Shown here: positions 6,823-11,842 of the stretch, piece by piece
Layout of the letters: each line of letters opens with the position of its first letter
Position numbering within the stretch: the stretch's first letter is position 1
Source of the DNA: an uncultured Oscillospiraceae bacterium
GTDB taxonomy: Bacteria > Bacillota > Clostridia > Oscillospirales > Oscillospiraceae
Reading direction: 5' to 3'
Assembly: GCA_900763965.1 (NCBI GenBank)
Contig: CAAFMG010000158.1
Span: forward strand, 1 to 11,842
Length of the DNA stretch: 11,842 nt
Notes under the pieces: generated by a model
The model's input: the letters and a program-made list of their open reading frames with translations, nothing else
Told to the model about the DNA's origin: nothing
The model's database searches: none
Position numbers and translations under genes: made by a program

Positions 6823-7956
6823 CTATATGGTGTTTTGTACCGGAAGCTGCACCGCAACGGTGGTGCCCTGGGAGGCACTTTCCTCCACCCAAACACTGCC
6901 GCCGTGGAGATTGGCGATCTCCCACACCAGAGAAAGCCCCAGCCCCACCCCGCCGTAGGCCCGGCTGCGGGACTTGTCCACCCGGAAGAAGGGGTGGAAA
7001 ATACTCCGATGAAATTCCGCCGGGATGCCGTATCCGGTATCGGAAATCCGGATCTGAAGATGATCCGGCTGGCTCTGAATGCAGATATCCACCCGGCCCC
7101 CGGGGCGGTTGTACTTGATGGCGTTCTCCGTCAGGTTAAACAGCAGCCGGTAGATCAGGGTGTCGCTGCCGATCAGGGTGCCGTCCCCTGTTTTTTGAAG
7201 GGTAATTCCGCTTTTTTCTGCCAGAGGGGCAAGATCTGTGAAGATTTCCTCCACCATCGGCCCCAGCTGCACCGATTCCTTCCGGGCCACCTGCTGCAAG
7301 CTGCTCATTTCCAGCAGGGTCTTTGTCATCTGGGTCAGCCGCTCTGTCTGCTCCTGCAAAAGCCGGAGAAACTCCGCCGTTTCCGGCAATACATTGGGAT
7401 GCTCGGCGCTGAACAGCTCCAGCTGGGCCTGCATCAGCGCCAGAGGTGTGCGCAGCTCGTGGGCAGCATTTCCCGTGAACTGCTGCTGGGTGACAAAGGC
7501 GTTGTTCAGCCGATCCAGCATCTGATTGAAGGAGCGGCTCAGCTGCCGCAGCTCCGGCAGCACATCCTCATGGATCTTCATATCCGCCAGGTTGTTCAGC
7601 TGCACCTGCTCTACCTGGGCGGCAAAGCGGTGCAAAGGCCGGAGGGCGCAGCCGCTGACAAAATAGGCAAGGACCCCGGAAAATACCGTCACCGCCGCCG
7701 CAATGTACCAGCCGGTGATGCAGAAGGATTCCTGGGCCCCATGGATGATGACCGTCAGATCCTCCCCGCTGCCCACAGCATTGGGGTCAAAAAAGGCCGG
7801 TTCTCCGCTGACGGCGCAGCCCTGCAAGGAGGCTCCAATGGAACCCATGTAGTGCATACCGGAAGAACAGATCAGCAGCTTCATGCTGACGCAGGTGATG
7901 CCGATGAGGGCAACGCTCATCAGGGTGATGCGCCATTGCAACGAGAGTTTTTTCAC
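6823..7956 (-). CDS. Two-component sensor histidine kinase
   Basis: This 377-residue membrane kinase has two membrane segments (about 10-29 and 83-102) enclosing a short outer region of roughly 50 residues, then a HAMP linker, a HisKA domain with AAHELRTPLA (phospho-acceptor His166) and a HATPase domain with N-box NLTENAIKYN (274-283), SDTGYGIP (305-312), FHPFFRVD (320-327) and GGVGLGLS (335-342). The outer loop holds Met34, Met37, Cys47 and Cys79, and Cys22, Cys30 and Cys103 lie in or near the membrane, which would suit a redox or metal sensor; this is inference. The GTG start overlaps the regulator stop (GTGA) and has GGGAGGG 8 nt upstream, so the two genes are translationally coupled. Divergence from the lipoprotein redox genes suggests those are its targets. 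Confidence 0.93.
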   Translation of the reverse strand: MKKLSLQWRITLMSVALIGITCVSMKLLICSSGMHYMGSIGASLQGCAVSGEPAFFDPNAVGSGEDLTVIIHGAQESFCITGWYIAAAVTVFSGVLAYFVSGCALRPLHRFAAQVEQVQLNNLADMKIHEDVLPELRQLSRSFNQMLDRLNNAFVTQQQFTGNAAHELRTPLALMQAQLELFSAEHPNVLPETAEFLRLLQEQTERLTQMTKTLLEMSSLQQVARKESVQLGPMVEEIFTDLAPLAEKSGITLQKTGDGTLIGSDTLIYRLLFNLTENAIKYNRPGGRVDICIQSQPDHLQIRISDTGYGIPAEFHRSIFHPFFRVDKSRSRAYGGVGLGLSLVWEIANLHGGSVWVEESASQGTTVAVQLPVQNTI

Positions 7957-8630
7957 AGCGGCTGCCCTCCCATGAGGTACCCCTCCCCGATCCGGTTGCG
8001 GATGGGATCATAGCCCAGGGCGGTGCGCAGCTTCTTGCGCAGGGCGGAAATATGCACCCGGATGGAATTGCTGAAGCAGTCCACGCTGTTGTCCCAGACG
8101 TGCTCCATCAGCTCCTCCTGACTCACCGGCCGCCCCTGATGCACCATCAGATATTCCAATATCCCCGTCTCCTTCCGGGTCAGGGTCAGCACCTGACCGT
8201 CCACCGAAGCGGATCGGGCCCGGGTATCAAAGGACAGCGCTCCGCAGGTCAGCAGCACATCCTGCTGGGTAAATTGCCGCAGGGTCAGGCTGCGGATCCG
8301 GGCTTCCAGCTCTGCCAGATGAAAGGGCTTTGCCAGATAGTCGTTGGCCCCGGCATCCAGTCCGGCCACCTTGTCGTGAACCTCCCCCCGGGCAGACAGG
8401 ATCAGCACCGGGGTCCGGCGGTCTGTCCGGCGCAGGGTGCGCAGCACCGTCATGCCGTCCCTGCCCGGCAGGTTCCGGTCCAGCAGCACCAGATCGTAGC
8501 GTTCCACCCCCAAAAGCTCCAGCGCCTGCTCCCCATCGTAGCAGAAATCCACACTGTAAGCCAGCCGCCGCAGACTGCGGACAATGGTCTGGCACAGATC
8601 CCGCTCGTCCTCAACTACCAATAGATGCAT
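7953..8630 (-). CDS. OmpR/PhoB-family response regulator
   Basis: A DNA-binding response regulator of 225 residues. The receiver domain (1-115) has acidic pair Glu7-Asp8, phospho-acceptor Asp51 in LLDRNLPGRDG, Ser79 and Lys101 in the KPF motif. The winged-helix output domain (about 125-225) has LTRKETGILEYLMVHQGRPVS, the recognition region NSIRVHISALRKKL and the final wing IRNRIGEGYLM. I chose the ATG at 8630 (MHLLVVEDE) because GGAGAG lies 5-7 nt upstream; the earlier ATG at 8651 would place the ribosome site inside the coding region. It overlaps the kinase start. Direct repeats in the shared upstream region suggest that it controls its own operon and the divergent one. Confidence 0.95.
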   Translation of the reverse strand: MHLLVVEDERDLCQTIVRSLRRLAYSVDFCYDGEQALELLGVERYDLVLLDRNLPGRDGMTVLRTLRRTDRRTPVLILSARGEVHDKVAGLDAGANDYLAKPFHLAELEARIRSLTLRQFTQQDVLLTCGALSFDTRARSASVDGQVLTLTRKETGILEYLMVHQGRPVSQEELMEHVWDNSVDCFSNSIRVHISALRKKLRTALGYDPIRNRIGEGYLMGGQPL

Positions 8631-8672
8631 AACATCTCTCCTTTTTTTCATCTCAGCCGTTTCTCATATCAA

Positions 8673-8705
8673 ATTATAGCAGAAATAAGTAAAGTTTTTG
8701 TTAAG
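8673..8705 (-). promoter_or_regulatory. Regulator promoter with direct-repeat box
   Basis: On the minus strand an extended -10, TGCTATAAT (TATAAT at 8678-8673), is preceded by CTTAAC (8705-8700), five A, then CTTTAC (8694-8689). This 11-bp-period direct repeat covers the poor -35 region. That is the usual layout of an OmpR-family site and suggests autoregulation. Confidence 0.5.
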
Positions 8706-8715
8706 AACACGATCC

Positions 8716-8748
8716 TTAACGCAGATTTTAACGCCGCTGCGCTATGAT
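8716..8748 (+). promoter_or_regulatory. Promoter of the lipoprotein redox genes with direct-repeat box
   Basis: TTAACGC occurs at 8716-8722 and again at 8728-8734 (12-bp period), just upstream of TATGAT (8743-8748). There is no good -35 hexamer at the expected place (about 8720-8725), which the repeat covers, so activation by the divergent response regulator is plausible. The leader from about 8755 to 8834 contains a small hairpin (ACATCC/GGATGT, near 8764-8780) and ends in AAGGAGG. Confidence 0.5.
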
Positions 8749-8834
8749 GGGATCAGAACAGGACATCCCGGCGGATGTGGGTTCCTGCCTGTCGGTCAAC
8801 GCCGTAAAATCAAAAATCACAAGGAGGAAACAAT

Positions 8835-9425
8835 ATGATTAGGGCAGCACAGCATAATTCAGCAAGAGGCAGCAGCGAGAGATTTTGTCCCAAGATAAAG
8901 TTTGGAAAACGCAGGAATACTTTGTGTATTTCAAGTTTTTCAAACTGCAAGATTGGGGCAAAAGATCCGCCGCTGTCCGCAGATGCAATTATGCGGTGTT
9001 GCCTTAAGAAAAAGCTTTTCACACTGCTGCTGGCCTTTGCCATGGTGTGCAGCCTGACGGCCTGCGGCGCAATGGGCAAGAAGGCCGCTATGACAGACAT
9101 GGATATAAAAAGCGGCAGCATGGACAAAATGGACATGGAAGCCAAAAGCGAAACCACGGATCCCATGGATATGGAGCCCATGAAGGATGAAATGGGAGAT
9201 CCCTGCATGTGCGGTCAGGACAGCATGTGCATGGCCGGGGAGTTGTGCAAGGATGGCTGTATGTGCATGAAGGACGGCATGTGCACCGATGGGTGTATGT
9301 GCATGGAGGGCGGCTGCATGGAGGGCGGAATGTGCAGCTCCCAGTGCATGTGCGGCAAAACAGAAATGGACAGCAAAGACGCCATGAATGAAGATATGAA
9401 TGATAAGGAGATGCCAAGTAAATGA
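8835..9425 (+). CDS. Met/Cys-rich lipoprotein with an in-frame element insertion
   Basis: The frame encodes 196 residues. Residues 3-57 come from an inserted copy of the 162-bp element; after them comes a normal lipoprotein signal (KKKLFTLLLAFAMVCSLTAC, lipid Cys77). The mature part of 120 residues has about 25 Met and 13 Cys besides the lipid Cys, arranged in its middle as repeated DGCMCM / DGMC / GGCM units, flanked by acidic Met-rich arms. I know no named family for it. By composition it could be a sacrificial trap for oxidants at the cell surface or a Cu/Zn-binding protein. It is first in a group with a thioredoxin-like lipoprotein and lipoprotein MsrAB. AAGGAGG lies 7-8 nt before the ATG at 8835. 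The ATG at 8991, created inside the element, is an alternative start giving a compact signal peptide but lacks a good ribosome site. Confidence 0.75.
   Translation: MIRAAQHNSARGSSERFCPKIKFGKRRNTLCISSFSNCKIGAKDPPLSADAIMRCCLKKKLFTLLLAFAMVCSLTACGAMGKKAAMTDMDIKSGSMDKMDMEAKSETTDPMDMEPMKDEMGDPCMCGQDSMCMAGELCKDGCMCMKDGMCTDGCMCMEGGCMEGGMCSSQCMCGKTEMDSKDAMNEDMNDKEMPSK
8842..9003. mobile_element. MITE-like palindromic element, copy 2 (162 bp)
   Basis: It is the same length as copy 1 and about 94 percent identical by eye (9 differences). It is flanked by TTA at 8839-8841 and 9004-9006. Deleting 8842-9006 joins ATGATTA to AGAAAAAGC, restoring a gene that begins M-I-K-K-K-L-F. The insertion plus duplication is 165 bp and has no stop in the host frame. 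The inverted ends agree at about 18 of 21 positions, and the core folds into one long hairpin that in the transcript would begin two codons after the start. Confidence 0.88.
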
Positions 9426-10375
9426 ATGTAACAAAATCTGTCAGCAGGCTGCTGACACTGCTGCTGGCTGTTGTGATGGTGTGCGGCCTGACAGCCTGCG
9501 GCGCAAAGGACACCAAAAAGATGACGGATATGCCGGAAACCACCGCTGCCATGACCGGGGAAGAAATGGATCTGGAGGCGGCCATGGCCAAGCACCAAAT
9601 GCTGATGGAGCAGGAGTTTAAGATCCTCTCAGAAAACACAGAGCTTTGGGATAAGGTCTTTCTGGAAGCCGACAAGGGCATGGCCATGATCGAGGATGGG
9701 AAGAACTACGGAGAATTCCTGCTGGACACCATTGAAAAAATCAAGGACCAGTTTACGGAAGCAGAGCTGATGCTGCTGAAAGCCGCCGCCGAGCAGATCA
9801 GCCAGATTGAAAAAGAACGGACCCAGCTGGAGGAGCAGTACCCCAGCCTGTCCGATGTCCCTCCCGATGAAGATCCCATGATCCCCATGATGCCGGACGA
9901 TGGGGATATGGAGAAATTCCCGGCCTTTACCGGCAAGGATCTGGATGGCAAGGACGTGACAAGTGAGGATATTTTCTCCAAAAATGCCGTCACCGTGGTG
10001 AATTTCTGGTTTACCACCTGCGGCCCCTGTGTGGGCGAGCTGGAGGATCTGGATGCGCTGAATCGGGAGTTGGCCGAAAAGGGCGGCGCAGTGATTGGCA
10101 TCAACGCCTTCACCCTGGATGGGGACGAGAAAGCCATCCAGGAAGCAAAGGAGCTTCTGATGAAGAAGGGCGCCGCCTATCAGAATGTGTACTTCCCCTC
10201 GGACAGCGAAGCCGGACGGTTTGCCGCAACGGTCTACGCCTTCCCAACCACCTATGTGGTTGACCGCAGCGGAAACATTGTCGGCGATCCCATCATCGGC
10301 GCCATTACCAGCAAGAGCCAGGAAAAGGCCCTGAAAGCCCAGATTGACCAGGCTCTTTCCGCAGATATGAGTTAA
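9422..10375 (+). CDS. TlpA/ResA-like thioredoxin-fold lipoprotein
   Basis: An extracytoplasmic thiol-disulfide oxidoreductase of 317 residues. It has a lipoprotein signal ending in LTAC (lipid Cys26), a Met-rich acidic helical region (about 34-160, with a coiled-coil-like stretch near 100-140), and a C-terminal thioredoxin domain (about 165-315) with VVNFWFTTCGPC (active-site Cys200 and Cys203) and the cis-proline in FPTTYVVD (Pro275). The domain is of the TlpA/ResA kind, which usually reduces a dedicated partner. The start ATG overlaps the stop of the Met/Cys-rich gene (ATGA), with AAGGAG 11 nt upstream, indicating coupled expression. Its signal and first mature residues resemble those of the preceding lipoprotein (MVCxLTACGA, then KKxxTDM), suggesting a duplicated N-terminal module. 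Likely role: electron donor to the MsrAB encoded next. Confidence 0.9.
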   Translation: MNVTKSVSRLLTLLLAVVMVCGLTACGAKDTKKMTDMPETTAAMTGEEMDLEAAMAKHQMLMEQEFKILSENTELWDKVFLEADKGMAMIEDGKNYGEFLLDTIEKIKDQFTEAELMLLKAAAEQISQIEKERTQLEEQYPSLSDVPPDEDPMIPMMPDDGDMEKFPAFTGKDLDGKDVTSEDIFSKNAVTVVNFWFTTCGPCVGELEDLDALNRELAEKGGAVIGINAFTLDGDEKAIQEAKELLMKKGAAYQNVYFPSDSEAGRFAATVYAFPTTYVVDRSGNIVGDPIIGAITSKSQEKALKAQIDQALSADMS

Positions 10376-10380
10376 GATAA

Positions 10381-10441
10381 GGGAAACTCTGCCGGGGCTA
10401 TGGCGCATTCTCTTGGGAATGCCAAGCCCCGGCCTTTTCCC
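10381..10441 (+). other. Intercistronic hairpin before msrAB
   Basis: GCCGGGGC (10391-10398) pairs with GCCCCGGC (10426-10433); CATTC/GAATG pair inside, and GGGAAA (10381-10386) pairs with TTTCCC beyond, giving a roughly 60-nt stem. The following T-run is weak (TTTT then CCC), so it may be a leaky terminator or an RNA-processing/stability hairpin that sets the ratio of MsrAB to the two upstream proteins. No clear promoter is seen after it. Confidence 0.6.
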
Positions 10442-10472
10442 ACCCTTCCCCGCCAGAAAGGAGGCGCGAACC

Positions 10473-11582
10473 ATGTATCGGAATCTATTGGCCCTGGTGC
10501 TTGCCGGGGCGCTGCTGAGCGGCTGCACCGGCAGCCGGACGGCCATGCCTCAGGAAACCCAGCATAAGAATATGAATACCGAATCCCATGCAATATCCCA
10601 AAAGGAGGAATGGATGATGGACACAACGGAAAATGTCATCTACCTGGCAGGCGGCTGCTTCTGGGGACTGGAACAGCTGATGCAGTCCATCCCCGGGGTG
10701 GTGGATGCCCAGAGCGGCTACGCCAACGGCACCTGTGCGGCGGATGCTTCCTATCAAACCGTCTGTAAGGGCAATACCGGTTTTCGGGAGACGGTACGGG
10801 TGGAATATGACCCGGAGCAGGTCAGCCTGGATGCCCTGCTGCTGGCCTACTTCTATGTGATCGACCCCACGGTGGAAAACCGCCAGGGCAACGATGTGGG
10901 CACCCAGTACCAAACCGGCGTGTATTACACCAACGAAAAAGCAAAGAACACCGTAGAACGCATTGCCGCCATAGAACGGGGCCGCAGCAAGAAGTTCTTT
11001 GTGGAGATCGGCCCTCTGCAAAACTACTATCCTGCCGAAGAATACCACCAGAACTATCTGGAAAAGAACCCCGGCGGCTACTGCCACATCCCCAGAGCCG
11101 AAATGGAGCTGTTTTCCCGGCTGCGCATTGATCCGGGAGATTATCAGAAGCCGGCGGCAGAAGCCATCCGGGATAAGCTGACGGCAGAGCAGTATCAGAT
11201 CACCCAGCAAAACGGCACCGAGCGGGCCTTCACCGGTCAGTTCTGGGATCAGTTTGAAAAGGGCATCTATGTGGATGTGGTCACCGGGGAACCTCTTTTC
11301 TCCTCCACGGACAAATTCGCCAGCGGCTGCGGCTGGCCCGCCTTTACAAAGCCCATTGAAGCCCCGGCGGTGGTGGAGCTGGAGGACAACAGCCACGGTA
11401 TGCGCCGCACCGAGGTACGCAGCCGGGCAGGCGACTCCCACCTGGGCCATGTATTTACCGGCGACCCGGAATCCCCCAACGGCGTGCGCTACTGCATCAA
11501 CAGCGCTTCTCTGCGCTTTGTGCCCTACGCAAGCATGGAAGCCGAGGGCTATGGGTATCTTCTGGATCTGTTTGCGGAATAA
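10473..11582 (+). CDS. msrAB: Lipoprotein peptide-methionine sulfoxide reductase MsrA-MsrB fusion
   Basis: It reduces both S- and R-methionine sulfoxide in proteins. The 369-residue chain has a lipoprotein signal (lipobox LLSGC, Cys18), a short linker, an MsrA domain (about 55-212) with GGCFWG (catalytic Cys62) and GGYC (probable resolving Cys204), and an MsrB domain (about 240-365) with SGCGWPAF (probable resolving Cys286), DSHLGHVF and RYCINSASLRF (catalytic Cys341). The MsrB zinc-binding CxxC pairs are absent, as is common in fused forms. The ATG at 10473 has AAAGGAGG 8 nt upstream. It follows the thioredoxin-like gene by 97 bp, and surface location with a thioredoxin partner matches envelope MsrAB systems such as the pneumococcal one. 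A second start at 10617 is possible (see the internal ribosome site). Confidence 0.96.
   Translation: MYRNLLALVLAGALLSGCTGSRTAMPQETQHKNMNTESHAISQKEEWMMDTTENVIYLAGGCFWGLEQLMQSIPGVVDAQSGYANGTCAADASYQTVCKGNTGFRETVRVEYDPEQVSLDALLLAYFYVIDPTVENRQGNDVGTQYQTGVYYTNEKAKNTVERIAAIERGRSKKFFVEIGPLQNYYPAEEYHQNYLEKNPGGYCHIPRAEMELFSRLRIDPGDYQKPAAEAIRDKLTAEQYQITQQNGTERAFTGQFWDQFEKGIYVDVVTGEPLFSSTDKFASGCGWPAFTKPIEAPAVVELEDNSHGMRRTEVRSRAGDSHLGHVFTGDPESPNGVRYCINSASLRFVPYASMEAEGYGYLLDLFAE
10601..10619 (+). promoter_or_regulatory. Internal ribosome site and second start in msrAB
   Basis: AAAGGAGG (10601-10608) lies inside the linker, 5 and 8 nt before two in-frame ATG codons (10614 and 10617; Met48 and Met49). The spacing of 8 nt equals that of the first start. 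Initiation here would give about 321 residues with complete MsrA and MsrB domains but no signal peptide, hence a cytosolic form. Confidence 0.6.
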
Positions 11583-11601
11583 GTTTCCCCCCGGCAGACG
11601 G

Positions 11602-11638
11602 CCCCCCAATTTGGCAAACAAATTGGGGGGTGGTTTTT
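11602..11638 (+). terminator. Terminator of msrAB
   Basis: A perfect 12-bp stem CCCCCCAATTTG (11602-11613) / CAAATTGGGGGG (11619-11630) with loop GCAAA is followed by TGG and five T (11634-11638), 20 bp after the msrAB stop codon. Confidence 0.92.
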
Positions 11639-11648
11639 GACAAGCTGA

Positions 11649-11680
11649 AACACCCCCTGTCTGACCGGGCAGGGGGTGTT
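11649..11680. repeat. Second hairpin downstream of msrAB
   Basis: AACACCCCCTG (11649-11659) and CAGGGGGTGTT (11670-11680) form an 11-bp stem with a 10-nt loop. There is no T-run on the plus side and only TTT on the minus side. It could end a leftward transcript entering from beyond the window, or back up the msrAB terminator. Confidence 0.55.
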
Positions 11681-11745
11681 CCATAACTGGAGATACTTTT
11701 TTAAGGAGGTATTGGGGGTGCGTTTTGGAAGCTCTGATGAAATCG

Positions 11746-11810
11746 GCAAGAGCTGACGGCGAAAGATTTTGGTTCCAGGCAAGGTTTGGAAAATGAGGGA
11801 ATACTGTATG
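11746..11810 (+). mobile_element. Diverged relative of the 162-bp element (cut by window edge)
   Basis: From GCAAGAG to GGAATACTGTATG this segment aligns with the left half of the element (about 70-134 in copy 1) with roughly three quarters of positions equal; blocks such as AGATTTTG, GTTTGGAAAA and GGAATAC are conserved. The terminal GGGCAGCAC sequence is absent, and instead GGGTGC (11716-11721) and GCACCC (11810-11815) form an inverted pair. It is probably a sister family whose right end lies outside the window. No gene is evident from 11583 to the edge. Confidence 0.5.
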
Positions 11811-11842
11811 CACCCGCAGGGGGCATGCCGCATCCGTAAGCC

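Noticed and set aside
5603..6925. Long minus-strand frame over the PrsA-like and DtxR-like genes
   Set aside because: It covers two real plus-strand genes, a promoter and a terminator; the translation is Gly/Leu/Gln-rich shadow.
6784..8013. Long plus-strand frame over the kinase gene
   Set aside because: It is antisense to a complete histidine kinase with all motifs, and its translation is low-complexity shadow sequence.
9180..9370. Met/Cys repeats as a frame-shadow artefact of simple DNA repeats
   Set aside because: The frame has a signal peptide, is coupled to the next gene by ATGA, and the repeated units differ in codons, so the composition appears selected.
11583..11700. tRNA or small RNA gene in the GC-rich hairpins after msrAB
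   Set aside because: The two hairpins are simple inverted repeats; no cloverleaf or TTCGA arm is present.
10485..11813. Long minus-strand frame over msrAB
   Set aside because: It is antisense to MsrAB, runs through the msrAB terminator and has no ribosome site.

Overview
The window looks like a chromosomal segment of a G+C-rich anaerobic Firmicute, probably a gut clostridium of the Oscillospiraceae type. Supporting signs are strong AGGAGG ribosome sites, sigma-A promoters with TATAAT boxes, Gram-positive lipoprotein signal peptides, a minD-mgsA pair, Pta, and MsrA-MsrB fused in one chain. The genus cannot be fixed from sequence alone. No tRNA, rRNA, CRISPR array or transposase gene was seen, and no gene-free stretch exceeds 300 bases.

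Left part (1-6.8 kb), housekeeping. A 162-bp palindromic insertion element (50-211) abuts the end of a leftward minD-mgsA pair (cell-division ATPase and a methylglyoxal synthase-like protein with altered active-site positions). Divergent from it is pta (phosphate acetyltransferase), ending in a strong terminator that carries a fragment of the same element's end. Then come a leftward YjbR/MmcQ-family protein and a leftward beta-CASP metallo-beta-lactamase RNase-like enzyme, with a large GC-rich palindrome between them. Rightward follow a PrsA-like foldase lipoprotein and a short DtxR-family metal regulator, closed by a terminator.

Right part (6.8-11.6 kb), an apparent envelope thiol/methionine redox module. 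A leftward OmpR-family response regulator and histidine kinase face a rightward group of three lipoprotein genes across a 204-bp shared control region with TTAAC-type direct repeats at both promoters. The three genes are: a small lipoprotein extremely rich in Met and Cys, a TlpA/ResA-like thioredoxin lipoprotein with a CGPC site, and a lipoprotein MsrA-MsrB methionine sulfoxide reductase. The simplest model is that the Met/Cys-rich protein is a sacrificial oxidant trap or metal ligand at the cell surface, MsrAB repairs its sulfoxides, the thioredoxin-like protein supplies reducing power, and the two-component system controls production. This resembles in logic, not in parts, the MrpX/MsrP hypochlorite-scavenging system of Proteobacteria. 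MsrAB also has a second, perfectly placed internal ribosome site that would give a form without the signal peptide.

The most striking structural event is a second copy of the 162-bp element, inserted exactly after the second codon of the Met/Cys-rich lipoprotein gene. With a TTA target duplication it adds 165 bp (55 codons) in frame with no stop; removing it restores a canonical M-I-K-K-K lipoprotein signal peptide. A more diverged relative of the element begins near the right edge of the window.
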